DNA of 64,000 nt from Xenorhabdus vietnamensis (GTDB taxonomy: Bacteria > Pseudomonadota > Gammaproteobacteria > Enterobacterales > Enterobacteriaceae), in contig NZ_MUBJ01000020.1 of the NCBI RefSeq assembly GCF_002127535.1, positions 1-64,000 of the forward strand. The letters are read 5' to 3'. Shown here in pieces: positions 14,237 to 24,071 of the stretch (positions are counted from its first letter, which is position 1; the number at the start of each line of letters is the position of its first letter). Below the pieces are notes generated by a model. That model saw nothing but the letters and a program-made list of their open reading frames with translations. It did no database searches and was not told the origin of the DNA. The position numbers were made by a program, and so were the translations under genes.

Positions 14237-15877
14237 TCACCATTGACGCTTATTTAAATGACGCCAGCCCAATCCCCATGATGCTATTCCAGCCCCTATC
14301 ATTCCCCATGCCAGATGCTTCTGACCTATGATGAAAAATAAACTTCCACAGATAAAGAGAGTTGCACCAATTCCCAATAAATAAAGAGATTTGCGTTGCC
14401 TAAGCTGTTGGTCCCTGAATTGTTGTGATATCTGATCAATGCTGGTCTGCAAACGGCGGTGCTGTTGGAGCGTGCCATATATTAACTCCGGAAGCTCTGG
14501 GAGCTTTTCCGCCCAAGAAGGCGCTTTTTCTTTAAAAGCACGCACAATAGCAGGTAGCCCAATTTGATCATGCAGCCAATCTTCCAGAAAAGGTTTTGCG
14601 GTTTTCCACAGATCAAGCTGAGGATAAAGCTGACGTCCCAAGCCTTCTACATACAATAGCGTTTTTTGCAACAAGACTAACTGGGGCTGAACTGTCATAT
14701 TAAAACGACGGGCGGTATTGAACAGATTCAGCAGAACATGCCCAAATGAGATTTCAGCCAGTGGTTTTTCAAAAATCGGCTCACAAACAGTACGAATAGC
14801 AAATTCGAAATCTTCCACATTGGTGTCTGCCGGAACCCAGCCGGAATCAACATGCAGTTCAGCTACACGACGATAATCACGGTTAAAGAAAGCAATAAAA
14901 TTTTCGGCCAGATAGCGTTTATCCTCTTTATTCAAAGAACCAACAATGCCGTAATCAATGCCAATATAAGTAGGTTCTTCCGGCTTTTCATAACTGACAA
15001 AAATATTACCGGGATGCATATCTGCATGGAAAAAACTATCACGAAATACTTGGGTAAAGAATACCTGAACCCCACGCTCAGCCAATAATTTCATATTGGT
15101 GTTCTGCCCCTCTAGAGCGGCAACATCTGACACCGGAATGCCATAAATGCGCTCCATAACCAAGACATTCTCCCGACAATAATCAGGATATACTTCTGGA
15201 ACGTAGAGCATCGGGCTATCTTCGAAATTACGGCGAAGTTGAATGGCATTTGCAGCTTCACGTAATAAATTCAGCTCATCAAGCAGGGTTTTCTCATATT
15301 CGCGCACAACTTCACGCGGACGAAGACGCCGGGCATCTGGTAAAAGAGGAGCCAGATTCGCCAAACGATACATCAACCGTACATCAGCTTTAATGACGGG
15401 TAGAATATCTGGACGGATGACCTTTAGAACAACTTCTTTACCATTCTCCTTCAACCGGGCAGTATGTACCTGAGCAATAGAAGCAGAAGCCAGTGGCTGT
15501 GAATCAAACCCCTCAAACCACGTTTCCAAAGAACCTTCTAATGCAGTTTCAATCGATTTTCGCGCCACTGTACCATCAAAGGAAACAACCCGATCTTGCA
15601 ACATCGAAAGTTGGTCTGCGATTGCAATTGGAAACAAATCACGACGCGTGGAGAGCATCTGACCAAATTTGATCCACACAGGACCAAGTTCTTGTAATGC
15701 CAAACGCAGACGTTCACCGAGAGGCTTATCCTTATGCCTGTTAGGTATCCAAAACAGTAAATAACGCCCAAAACGCAACGGCCATGTCAAACGAATATTG
15801 GGGATAAGTTCATCCAATCCGTAGGAAAGAAAGACTCGTATGATAAAGTAAAGCCGCTTAATTTCACTGGGTGTCAT
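14237..15877 (-). CDS. ubiB: Ubiquinone biosynthesis ATPase/kinase-like protein UbiB
   Basis: This ADCK-family atypical kinase-like protein is needed for ubiquinone synthesis and is thought to assist delivery of lipophilic intermediates. The start at 15877 ([13 protein letters not shown]) matches E. coli UbiB and gives 546 residues, its exact length; a GGAGG ribosome site lies 6 nt upstream. The family KxGQ motif ([12 protein letters not shown]), the alanine-rich loop (ASASIAQVH), [10 protein letters not shown] and the metal-binding DYG (GIDYGIVG) are all present. Two C-terminal membrane helices lie at about 500-540. The gene overlaps the ubiJ 3' end by 14 nt. Confidence 0.95.
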   Translation of the reverse strand: MTPSEIKRLYFIIRVFLSYGLDELIPNIRLTWPLRFGRYLLFWIPNRHKDKPLGERLRLALQELGPVWIKFGQMLSTRRDLFPIAIADQLSMLQDRVVSFDGTVARKSIETALEGSLETWFEGFDSQPLASASIAQVHTARLKENGKEVVLKVIRPDILPVIKADVRLMYRLANLAPLLPDARRLRPREVVREYEKTLLDELNLLREAANAIQLRRNFEDSPMLYVPEVYPDYCRENVLVMERIYGIPVSDVAALEGQNTNMKLLAERGVQVFFTQVFRDSFFHADMHPGNIFVSYEKPEEPTYIGIDYGIVGSLNKEDKRYLAENFIAFFNRDYRRVAELHVDSGWVPADTNVEDFEFAIRTVCEPIFEKPLAEISFGHVLLNLFNTARRFNMTVQPQLVLLQKTLLYVEGLGRQLYPQLDLWKTAKPFLEDWLHDQIGLPAIVRAFKEKAPSWAEKLPELPELIYGTLQQHRRLQTSIDQISQQFRDQQLRQRKSLYLLGIGATLFICGSLFFIIGQKHLAWGMIGAGIASWGLGWRHLNKRQW

Positions 15878-16562
15878 GTTTTTCCTCCAGTGCCGCCAAC
15901 CGTTTTTCAAGCTGAGCTATCTCATTGGTAACGGCATTAACTTCTTCACTGAAATAGGCCACCTCCAAAGCATTGGGAGCCATTTGCCACTCTTCTGTTA
16001 ATGATTCAATGAAGCACGTTTTCTTTCTTGCAATAGTATTGCTGGCAAATTCAAAACTTTTCTTTATTACCCGACTGATACCTTCGGCGACAATATCACC
16101 GACATAGGGGGAAAGATAATGTGCAGGATCCCATTCTGCCATATCCAGCAAAGCTGACCATTGCTGAATAACCTGCATATCCCCTTCAATGACAATTTCG
16201 CCACTGTTAATCAGAGCTGAAAGACACTGACGATCCCGTAGCTTAAGTAACGCAGGGAGCGTCGCTTTCATTGAGCAATCTGCTGGTTCTGACCATTGGC
16301 TTAATACGTCGACCTGCCTTTCACTGAATACCAATACAAACGGTGTTTCGATTTCTTTCAGTTCAATAGACAGTATTTTACCTGCCAGCCTCAAACGAGC
16401 AGGTTTTAATACCGTTTCACGGTATAACAGATGATTCAGAGTCGTTTCCAGAAAGGCCGTTAATATTGTGAACAACACCTTATCATTTAATACCGCAGAA
16501 CTTACATTATGGTTTAATTCGTTATGGTTTAATGCGTTACAGCTTAATGAAGGTGTTTCCAT
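15864..16562 (-). CDS. ubiJ: Ubiquinone biosynthesis accessory factor UbiJ
   Basis: This SCP2-domain lipid-binding protein scaffolds the cytosolic Ubi complex that hydroxylates and methylates ubiquinone intermediates. I place the start at 16562 (METPSLSCN), one base after the ubiE stop, giving 232 residues. That is about 30 longer than E. coli UbiJ. The extra N-terminal stretch contains a short imperfect repeat ([11 protein letters not shown]) caused by 15-bp tandem duplication near 16500-16540. The SERQVDVL and [10 protein letters not shown] segments match E. coli UbiJ. A C-terminal coiled coil (about 200-230) is evident. Confidence 0.92.
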   Translation of the reverse strand: METPSLSCNALNHNELNHNVSSAVLNDKVLFTILTAFLETTLNHLLYRETVLKPARLRLAGKILSIELKEIETPFVLVFSERQVDVLSQWSEPADCSMKATLPALLKLRDRQCLSALINSGEIVIEGDMQVIQQWSALLDMAEWDPAHYLSPYVGDIVAEGISRVIKKSFEFASNTIARKKTCFIESLTEEWQMAPNALEVAYFSEEVNAVTNEIAQLEKRLAALEEKHDTQ

Positions 16563-16563
16563 T

Positions 16564-17319
16564 TCAGAATTTGAACCCTTTGTGCAGTGCAACGATTCCG
16601 CCAGTCATATTGCTGTAAGAGACTTGATCAAAACCCGCCTCTTCCATCATACCTTTTAAAGTTTCCTGGTCAGGGTGCATACGAATGGACTCTGTCAGAT
16701 AACGGTAACTGTCGGCATCCTTCACAACCATCTGACCGATTCGAGGTAAAATATGGAATGAGTAAGCATCATAAACCTTGCTCAACGGAGCCAATACTGG
16801 TTTGGAGAACTCCAGCACCAACAGGCGACCACCTGGCTTAAGCACCCGACACATGGAACGCAGGGCTTTTTCTTTATCTGTGACATTGCGCAAGCCGAAA
16901 GAAATGGTAATACAGTCAAAATGGTTATCCGGGAAAGGCAATTCTTCAGCGTTAGCTTGAACATAATTGACGTTGCCTACGATACCAATATCTCGTAATT
17001 TTTCACGTCCGACTTTCAACATCGAATCGTTAATATCTGCCAGAACGACTTGACCTTTTTCCCCCACAATTCGGGAGAATTTCGCGGTTAGATCACCGGT
17101 TCCACCAGCGAGATCAAGCACTTTATGACCACGGCGAACACCACTTGCCTCAATGGTGAAACGTTTCCAGATACGATGAATGCCAAATGACATCAAATCA
17201 TTCATTAAGTCATATTTCGAGGCAACAGAGTGGAACACCTCTGCCACCATCTCTTTTTTCTCTTCTTTGGCTACGGTGCGGAAACCAAAATCAGTGGTTT
17301 CTTTTGATTGATCTGCCAT
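16564..17319 (-). CDS. ubiE: Ubiquinone/menaquinone C-methyltransferase UbiE
   Basis: This SAM-dependent class I methyltransferase methylates the benzoquinol ring in ubiquinone synthesis and demethylmenaquinol in menaquinone synthesis. The start at 17319 ([13 protein letters not shown]) gives 251 residues, identical to E. coli UbiE; a start at 17343 would add eight. Motif I is [12 protein letters not shown] (about 70-81), then ADINDSML and the [12 protein letters not shown] signature of the UbiE/COQ5 family. First gene of the ubiE-ubiJ-ubiB-tatABC unit. Confidence 0.96.
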   Translation of the reverse strand: MADQSKETTDFGFRTVAKEEKKEMVAEVFHSVASKYDLMNDLMSFGIHRIWKRFTIEASGVRRGHKVLDLAGGTGDLTAKFSRIVGEKGQVVLADINDSMLKVGREKLRDIGIVGNVNYVQANAEELPFPDNHFDCITISFGLRNVTDKEKALRSMCRVLKPGGRLLVLEFSKPVLAPLSKVYDAYSFHILPRIGQMVVKDADSYRYLTESIRMHPDQETLKGMMEEAGFDQVSYSNMTGGIVALHKGFKF

Positions 17320-17393
17320 GTTATTTGTCCGCTTTTTATTCAAAAAATTTATAGCAAGTGTACCAGCCTTTCCAACAAAACCCTATCCGGACT

Positions 17394-18749
17394 TCACTCA
17401 TTCACCTGCAACGTTTGGAAAGATTTATCGATCAGCTGTGAGTCAATAGGCCGCTTCACATCCACGCCTAAATCGCGAAATCCTTCGGCCTGACTAATCA
17501 AGTTTCCTCTCCCCTCAACGAGTTTTTTCATTGCAAAATGGTAGCTCGACTGTGCTTTGTTAAGGCTTTGCCCCAATCCTTGCATATCATCCACAAACAG
17601 CCGCATTTTGTCATACATTCTGGCTGCTTTATCAGCAATCAGACGTGCATTTTGGCTTTGATATTCATAACGCCACAAGTTACTAATCGTACGAACAGCA
17701 ACCAATAAAGTTGATGGACTGACCAGCATAATATTATGTTTCAATGCTTCATCCAGTAACTCTGGTGCCTGATTGAGTGCAACCAAATAAGCAGGTTCCA
17801 CTGGAATAAACATCAAAACATAATCCAGCGATCGCAACCCGGGCAATTGTTGATAATCTTTTCGGCTCAGGCCACGAATGTGCCCTTTAATGGAATTAAT
17901 ATGTTCCTGTAATGCTTGTATCTGCTGCTCTTCGCAATCACTGTTGAAATAACGTTCATAAGCGACCAACGACATTTTGGCATCAATAACAACATCTTTT
18001 CCCTGTGGCAGATGCACAATGACATCAGGTTGAAAACGTTCACTATTCTCGGTTTTAATATTAACCTGTGTATTGAACTCATGCCCCTCACGCAAGCCAG
18101 AAGCCTCCAAAACTCGGGCCAATACCATCTCTCCCCAATTTCCTTGCATTTTGTTGTCCCCTTTCAGGGCCTTTGTGAGATTGATGGCCTCGTTTGCCAT
18201 TTGTGCATTGAGTTGCTGAAGATTACGAATTTCATGGGTTAGAGTGTGGCGCTCACGAGCTTCCTGCCCAAAGCTGTCTTGTACCTGACGACGGAATCCC
18301 TCAAGTTGTTCACGAAATGGTATCAGAAGATTATTGAGATTTTGGCGATTATATTCGTTGGTGCGGTGTTGGTTTTGTTCAAAAATACGATTGGCAAGAT
18401 TTTCAAATTGGGTACTCAATCGCTGTTCGCTATTGATTAATAAATGCTGTTTCTCCTCCGCCGCCAACCTGCTGTCTTCAAGCCGAGTACTTAATTCTCG
18501 CAATTCAGCTTCCTGTACACTATTAATTTCACGTTGAGCCAACAACTCTTGGTTCAATTGATCGCATTCAGTGCGCCAATAATGGGATTGCTCCAGCTTT
18601 TCATGGTTAACAGCCAACTGGCTATATAATTCACGTAGTTCCTGTTCTTTTTGCTGGATTCTCTCATGAATAGAAAGCCAGACGAAGATCCCTCCGCCTA
18701 GCAATCCACTTAAGCCACCAATCAGCATATATAACCACTGGATATCCAC
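17394..18749 (-). CDS. rmuC: DNA recombination limiting protein RmuC
   Basis: This 451-residue protein has an N-terminal membrane helix (about 5-25), a long coiled coil (about 27-190) and a C-terminal nuclease-like RmuC domain with GNWGEMVLARVLEASGL and PDVIVHLPQGKDVVIDAKMSL (the Asp and DAK belong to the PD-(D/E)XK-like core). RmuC restrains inversions between short inverted repeats in E. coli; its biochemical activity is not firmly established. The gene is upstream of ubiE, as in E. coli, separated from it by about 75 bp. Confidence 0.93.
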   Translation of the reverse strand: MDIQWLYMLIGGLSGLLGGGIFVWLSIHERIQQKEQELRELYSQLAVNHEKLEQSHYWRTECDQLNQELLAQREINSVQEAELRELSTRLEDSRLAAEEKQHLLINSEQRLSTQFENLANRIFEQNQHRTNEYNRQNLNNLLIPFREQLEGFRRQVQDSFGQEARERHTLTHEIRNLQQLNAQMANEAINLTKALKGDNKMQGNWGEMVLARVLEASGLREGHEFNTQVNIKTENSERFQPDVIVHLPQGKDVVIDAKMSLVAYERYFNSDCEEQQIQALQEHINSIKGHIRGLSRKDYQQLPGLRSLDYVLMFIPVEPAYLVALNQAPELLDEALKHNIMLVSPSTLLVAVRTISNLWRYEYQSQNARLIADKAARMYDKMRLFVDDMQGLGQSLNKAQSSYHFAMKKLVEGRGNLISQAEGFRDLGVDVKRPIDSQLIDKSFQTLQVNE

Positions 18750-18923
18750 CTATACTCCCTCACTAACACCATTGTTGCTAAATTCCGATCAACTTTTTTG
18801 GCTTACCAGCCTCAATGTAAGTTAAATAGACGCTGTATAGATGTCCAGAGTATTCAAGGGCTTTCTTTCAGTTTGCAAAGCGGCTCGCAATTACCCCATT
18901 CATTTATTTCATTTCCTTTTCAC

Positions 18924-19454
18924 TTATCCCATCCACTCGGCCAACCAACGCAGGCCAAACGCTCCCGGAGCTAAAATACCGAATGCCCAAATTAATGCAG
19001 AAGTAAAATTAGCTAGCTGAAAATGGCGTTTTTGCATGGCACAAATCCCAGCTACCAATGGTACAACTGCCCTCAATGGACCAAAAAAACGCCCAATGAA
19101 AACCCCCCATACTCCCCATCGTTCAAAAAAACGATGGCCACGAACTAAAGTTTGAGGGTGGCGAGAAAGTGGCCACATCTTGCCGACATTCTCTTTGTAA
19201 CGGAAACCAAACCAGTAAGAAAGCCAGTCACCAAAAAAAGCTCCGGCAGCTGCGGCTATCCATATTGGCCAAAAGGTTAAACCACTTTCACCGATCAATG
19301 CTCCCAATCCCAATAAGATGATCGTTGCAGGCAACAATAGGGAGATAAACGCCAACGACTCACCAAATGCAAGTATAAAAATGATTGGAATTGCCCAAGC
19401 TTCATGGACTTTTACAAAATTTGTGACTAGTCCGATAATTTCATGCAAGCTCAC
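18924..19454 (-). CDS. DedA family membrane protein
   Basis: This 176-residue SNARE-associated (DedA, PF09335-type) inner-membrane protein has four to five hydrophobic helices. Family signatures are visible: the acidic residue in FGESLAFISLLLPA (about 30), the GAFFGDWLSYWFGFR segment (about 70-85), and GRFFGPLRAVVPLVAG (about 120-135). It is a short member, closer in size to E. coli YohD/YqjA than to YabI. Members act in lipid transport and proton-dependent membrane homeostasis. It interrupts the rmuC-udp adjacency found in E. coli. Confidence 0.85.
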   Translation of the reverse strand: MSLHEIIGLVTNFVKVHEAWAIPIIFILAFGESLAFISLLLPATIILLGLGALIGESGLTFWPIWIAAAAGAFFGDWLSYWFGFRYKENVGKMWPLSRHPQTLVRGHRFFERWGVWGVFIGRFFGPLRAVVPLVAGICAMQKRHFQLANFTSALIWAFGILAPGAFGLRWLAEWMG

Positions 19455-19530
19455 ATTAGTCTTTCCCGTGTTATCAGTAGTACATCATAGGTTAGCACTG
19501 TACAATCAACCCAATTCTAATCTGCTATTT

Positions 19531-20313
19531 TTACTCAAGAAAATAGGCTTGCAGCTTTTCACGCGCAGCAATATTAAGCCCGATATCTTTTTCCAGCCAA
19601 ATATCTACGCTGCCATAATGTTGATTAATACTCTTAAGGGCAGTCAGTAAAAACTCTTCCCGTACTGAATAAACATAAGAAAATTTTTCAACTACACTTT
19701 CACTCATGATTTTTGCATGTTCACTCAATAAATAGTCTCGATATGGAGCCAGCGTAACATTGGTCAGTAAATAATCTTCCATTACCGTATCCAGATCAGC
19801 ACCCAATGCGAGTAAAACCAGTGCAGAGCCGACCCCCGTCCTGTCTTTACCAACCGCGCAGTGTTGTACGATTCCACCTTTTTCTGGTTGCAACAATAAC
19901 GTCGCTAATGTTTTATAAGCTGGATTGTTAATGGGTAACAATTCGTATAGACGTGACATAAATACTTTTGCATCAAATTGCTCCAATATCTCCTTATCCA
20001 ACTTATCCAGATTAGCATTCACTTCTTTGGAAAGGGGATTAGCGGGAGCATGGTGATAATATGCTCCATGCCATATTTGATCTGGTTTATCCATGATTTC
20101 ACAGCTATCACGATAATCGATAATCTGGAAAAGCTTTTGCTCTGTTAAAAAAGTCTGATCGTTTTCTGTCAGTCTATCCAGTGAGCCGGAACGAAATAGT
20201 AATCCTGACTTGATCTTGGCACCATTATTTAGTGTCTTATTACCTAAATCACGAAAGTTAATACCGCCATTCAGAGGAAGTAGTGAAGGATGAGATAGAA
20301 ATGTTGTAGTCAT
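19531..20313 (-). CDS. Tyrosine phosphatase family protein
   Basis: The product has 260 residues when started at 20313 (MTTTFLSHPSLLPL), preceded by AAGAGTG six bases upstream; a start at 20355 would add 14 residues. The GGINFRDLGN segment at the N terminus and the CX5R loop HCAVGKDRTGVG (about residue 155) are hallmarks of the bacterial Y_phosphatase3 group related to mycobacterial PtpB. It should hydrolyse phospho-Tyr/Ser or phosphoinositides; the substrate is not predictable. It lies between dedA and udp as a probable single gene. Confidence 0.85.
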   Translation of the reverse strand: MTTTFLSHPSLLPLNGGINFRDLGNKTLNNGAKIKSGLLFRSGSLDRLTENDQTFLTEQKLFQIIDYRDSCEIMDKPDQIWHGAYYHHAPANPLSKEVNANLDKLDKEILEQFDAKVFMSRLYELLPINNPAYKTLATLLLQPEKGGIVQHCAVGKDRTGVGSALVLLALGADLDTVMEDYLLTNVTLAPYRDYLLSEHAKIMSESVVEKFSYVYSVREEFLLTALKSINQHYGSVDIWLEKDIGLNIAAREKLQAYFLE

Positions 20314-20553
20314 AGTCACTCTTATTGAAATTAAAAGATACCTTTTATCTTCCAAGCTACTGTCTTACTAATCGTAACTTGAAATCTATTAGGCACAACA
20401 CTTATGGAAACTGATAATTATTTGATACTACTGGATTCGACTAATAGCGATTAGTACAGATAATTAGGCACAGATACAGCTGGTTATCAATGCAAAATGT
20501 TATGACATTATCAGATTTTGAAATGAAGGGAAGTGCAGATCACATAAACGATA

Positions 20554-20573
20554 GGGCCAGAATATTCTGGCCC
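20554..20573 (-). terminator. Hairpin downstream of udp
   Basis: A perfect 10-bp inverted repeat, GGGCCAGAAT followed by its complement, lies 13 bp after the udp stop. The U-run is poor (TATCGTTT on the minus strand), so it may act mainly as an RNA-stabilising stem. Confidence 0.6.
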
Positions 20574-20586
20574 TTGATGAAAAGCC

Positions 20587-21342
20587 TTACAACAGGTAAC
20601 GAGCAGCCTCAACAACAATTCCCAATGCATTGCTTTCGGTTTTTTTCAGTAGCTCAACATCCGGTATTTCCTGTTGGGTACGGTTAACGATAACCCCAGC
20701 TACCATGCCAGCACGCAGTCCCTGGCTTGCACACATAGTCAGCAATGTTGCTGATTCCATCTCAAAGTTCATTACGCCCATTTCTTGCCATTCTTGCATG
20801 GAACCCTGGAAACGACGCACAACACGGCCGGAATAAGTGTCGTAACGCTCTTGCCCTGGGTAGAAGGTATCAGAAGATGCTGTAACACCAACATGTGTAG
20901 CAGAACCTGATGCTTTTGCTGCTGCGTATAGTGCATTTGTACACTCAAAATCAGCAACTGCCGGGAATTCCATTGGAGCAAAGTGCAAGCTGGCACCATC
21001 CAAGCGAACCGCTGCAGTCGTTACCAATACATCCCCCACATTAATATGTGGCTGAATCGCACCCGTTGTTCCGATACGTAGGAAAGTACGCACACCTAAT
21101 TGTGCCAACTCTTCTACAGCAATCGACGTTGAAGGGCCACCAATACCTGTAGAGCAAACAATAACGGCCTTTCCGTCAATTTCTGCACGCCATGTTGTAA
21201 ATTCACGGTGGGAAGCCAGATGTACTGGGTTATCCATTAGTCGCGCAATTTTCTCAACACGGTTGGGATCGCCTGGCACAATTGCCAGAGCCGCGCCTTG
21301 CAGGTCGCTTTTGGTGATACCTAAGTGAAATACATCAGACAT
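20587..21342 (-). CDS. udp: Uridine phosphorylase Udp
   Basis: This hexameric enzyme cleaves uridine with phosphate to uracil and ribose-1-phosphate in pyrimidine salvage. I place the start at 21342 ([16 protein letters not shown]), with GAGGAG six bases upstream; this yields 251 residues, near E. coli's 253. Key segments are [42 protein letters not shown] and [12 protein letters not shown] (ribose-binding Met-Glu). A CRP site lies 122 bp upstream. Confidence 0.95.
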   Translation of the reverse strand: MSDVFHLGITKSDLQGAALAIVPGDPNRVEKIARLMDNPVHLASHREFTTWRAEIDGKAVIVCSTGIGGPSTSIAVEELAQLGVRTFLRIGTTGAIQPHINVGDVLVTTAAVRLDGASLHFAPMEFPAVADFECTNALYAAAKASGSATHVGVTASSDTFYPGQERYDTYSGRVVRRFQGSMQEWQEMGVMNFEMESATLLTMCASQGLRAGMVAGVIVNRTQQEIPDVELLKKTESNALGIVVEAARYLL

Positions 21343-21463
21343 ATCAGACTCCTCAACAGACATGATTCAAAATATGGATACCTAAATTTATTCGATACTC
21401 TGACATTTTTTAGTGACTTAAATCATCTTTAATTAAAAATTAAAAGAAACGCATACATATATT

Positions 21464-21479
21464 TGTGATTAACATCACA
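21464..21479. promoter_or_regulatory. CRP binding site upstream of udp
   Basis: TGTGATTAACATCACA has perfect TGTGA-N6-TCACA half-sites. In E. coli, udp is activated by CRP and repressed by CytR, so the placement is expected. Confidence 0.8.
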
Positions 21480-21564
21480 CTTAAAGAATAGATTAATGTA
21501 GCAAGCATGATGCTGAAATGGGAACAATATTTGAAGAACAGTCACAAAATCTGAAAATGGGAAA

Positions 21565-21582
21565 GCGCTCTCTACAGAGCGC
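21565..21582 (-). terminator. Terminator of the distal GntP permease
   Basis: On the minus strand GCGCTCT pairs with AGAGCGC around a 4-nt loop and is followed by TTTCCCATTTT. It lies 21 bp after the stop of the 21604-22989 gene. Confidence 0.65.
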
Positions 21583-21603
21583 CATCATTATTTACATAGC
21601 AAA

Positions 21604-22989
21604 TTACATGACAAGATTGAGAAGCAATACACCACACAATCCAATTCCCCATGCAATTGTGGTAGGAATAGACCAGACGATAACCTGCTTCCTTGCATTT
21701 TTAATACCCATCATCCGGTTAACTACCCAGAAAAAACAATCATTGAAGTAACTAAAAAACAGTGTCCCCATCATGGCAGCCTGAGCGGCAACCAGCATAT
21801 TAACATCCGGTATCTGTTTGATAACAGGTGCAGAGATAGAAGCGGCAGTTATCATTGCTACCGTGCCAGAACCTTGAATTATGCGTATTAGCGTTGCAAT
21901 GATAAATGGGATCAAGACGGGTGTTATTGGAAGGCTGGCAATATATTGCGCCAGTATTGTTCCCGTTGAACTTTCGTTCAACACGGCTCCCAATGCGCCT
22001 CCAGCTCCTGACACCAACAAAATAATGCCTACAGCTTTTAACCCTGCTTCCAAATGTTCAATCACTTCATGTTTACTGACGTTTGGCATTAGCGTATAAA
22101 CCGCCAGTAATACACTGATTGCCAGCGCAATAATTGGTGATCCCAGGAAATTAAAAATCTGAAAATAGAAATAATTTCCTTTTCCTGTAAACTCATCAGT
22201 TTTCAGTAACATCCCATTAATTACACCGATCAAAATAAGGACAATCGGAACAATAATGGGTAAAAAGGAAAGAAACAGGCTCGGTAGCGATTTTTGCTCT
22301 TTTTCTTCTATATAACGCTGATGAACTTGTTGCAAGTTTTCTACATTTTCTTCTGTATTATCAAATTGGTATTCAGGATATTTAGTCTCCAGCCACTTTG
22401 CATAGCAGGTAATACCAATGACACATGGTACGGCCAATATCATACCAGCCAACATCATTGAACCGATACTCACACCGAATATCCCTGCTACACCAAGTGG
22501 CCCGGGAGTCGGGGGGACAATATGGTGAGTCACCACCAATCCTCCCGCCAATGATACCCCTAGCGTCAATACATTTCGTTTGCCTTTCTTTGCCAATGCT
22601 TTCACCAGTGGGTATAGGATCACAAAAGCTGAATTCACAAATATAGGGATACTGACAATATAACCGGTAATCGCCAGAGCCCACTCTTCACGCCTTTTAC
22701 CCAAGCATTTAATCAAACTATAGGCGATTCGTTCAGTTGCCCCTGAAACCTCCAATATCCGCCCCATCATGCATCCCAACCCAATCACGATACCAATGTT
22801 GCCTAATGTTGATCCAAATCCTTTGGAGATCACTTCAACAACATTACTCATCGTTAAACCACCAGATATACCAGCGATTATCGCAGCAATCAGCATAGCA
22901 ATCAGTACGTGAACACGAGTGCGTAAAACCAGAAAAATCAGCGTAAATACCGCCACTCCCAACCCGATAATTGGAACGTAAAACTCCAT
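21604..22989 (-). CDS. GntP family gluconate/sugar-acid:H+ symporter, copy A
   Basis: This 461-residue permease of the GntP family has about 12 membrane helices and takes up sugar acids with protons. The start at 22989 (MEFYVPIIGLGVAV) aligns with the paralogue at 24072-25448 and has GGGG seven bases upstream. It keeps the family segments VTHHIVPPTPGPLGVAGIFGV and GSGTVAMITAA. The two copies are alike over their full length, including the C terminus (IPTTIAWGIGLCGVLLLNLVM), so this is a duplication. Copy A is separated from the sugar-acid genes by a broken autotransporter gene and may be independently transcribed. Substrate is unproven. Confidence 0.88.
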   Translation of the reverse strand: MEFYVPIIGLGVAVFTLIFLVLRTRVHVLIAMLIAAIIAGISGGLTMSNVVEVISKGFGSTLGNIGIVIGLGCMMGRILEVSGATERIAYSLIKCLGKRREEWALAITGYIVSIPIFVNSAFVILYPLVKALAKKGKRNVLTLGVSLAGGLVVTHHIVPPTPGPLGVAGIFGVSIGSMMLAGMILAVPCVIGITCYAKWLETKYPEYQFDNTEENVENLQQVHQRYIEEKEQKSLPSLFLSFLPIIVPIVLILIGVINGMLLKTDEFTGKGNYFYFQIFNFLGSPIIALAISVLLAVYTLMPNVSKHEVIEHLEAGLKAVGIILLVSGAGGALGAVLNESSTGTILAQYIASLPITPVLIPFIIATLIRIIQGSGTVAMITAASISAPVIKQIPDVNMLVAAQAAMMGTLFFSYFNDCFFWVVNRMMGIKNARKQVIVWSIPTTIAWGIGLCGVLLLNLVM

Positions 22990-23235
22990 CATAAAACCCC
23001 ATTTCAATCTAGTTCGGGCATATCTGCAAAATACAGTTCCCAATATTCGGATGTTAGCAATTCAGTGCTGAAAGTCACAATTTTGATCATCTCCCGTGTC
23101 GGAACTGCTATTGATGAACTCATTTAATTATTTATATTGTATATTATTTAATCTATTCACTGTTTATATTAGGGATGATATTCAATACACGAAGCAAATA
23201 TCACTGTTCTAAGACTAATCACAAGGATACCTAAT

Positions 23236-24055
23236 ATGAAAAAGCTCTCACTGGCCATATCACAATAGGGAAACTAGGGGGACTAAACCGTGATCATTCG
23301 ACTTATTATCCCCTCACAAATAAGGCAGATCTGGTAAGTACTTCAACTCATGCATTGGGTATTTCAAGTATGGTATCTGATCGCAATGGTAATGCCACCA
23401 ACCTTACCGTAACTACACAAGCTTAATGGAAGCAGAACTGGCTGCGATGCAAGATATGGGTTATCAAATAGATTGGCGTAATTTCTTCGGATTCTCAGTA
23501 TATGGCAATGGACAGACTTTGATTAACCGACATGGCTATTTCCTACGCAATTCGCAAGGTAATGCATACGTGCCCGGCAAATACAATATGAAAGCGGTAC
23601 TGGTAAAATGACCGCTTTCAATCTAGGAGTACAAGCGCGCTATGCCGTTAATCCACTGGCTGGCGCTTATATGTTCGGTAATGGTCGGTTTGGTATTGAA
23701 GACGGGCGGATGGATCGCAACGTGCATGTGAATGACTACATTGCAAGTAACTATGCCAGCTGGAAAGGATTGAGTGGTTCATTCATGGCAGGCGGCGGCT
23801 ACCGCTGGGCGTTGAGCGAAAACCTGAGTGCAGGCCCAACGGCTTCATTGAATTACACCACATTATCTCGCCGTGGTATGACGGAAACAGGCAGTAGTGG
23901 CAGCCACCTGAAGTTGGACTCGAATACTTTCAACTCGCAACTCGCTGCGTTCCAGCATTGGGGTGAACAGCAATTGGAGTTTACCGCTCTCTTCTGGTGC
24001 AGTAGTCACAACCGATCTGCAACTAGCTTGGAATCATGCAGAGCACAATTTCATT
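23236..24055 (+). pseudogene. Remnant of an autotransporter gene (signal, passenger scraps and beta-barrel)
   Basis: The start MKKLSLAISQ at 23236 has an AAGGAT ribosome site but hits a stop within 11 codons. Further coding scraps lie in different frames: 23276-23428 (LGGLNRDHSTYYPL through NLTVTTQA), 23426-23611 (ELAAMQDMGYQIDWRNFFGFSVYGN) and 23608-about 24000, a beta-barrel part (ASWKGLSGSFMAGGGYRWALSEN). Another shift near 23990 restores SGAVVTTDLQLAWNH. Most of the passenger is deleted. The 3' end breaks where similarity to the permease copy begins (about 24050). The original protein would have been a type V secreted surface protein; the specific function cannot be told. Confidence 0.8.
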
Positions 24056-24071
24056 ATTTACATCACAAGAT

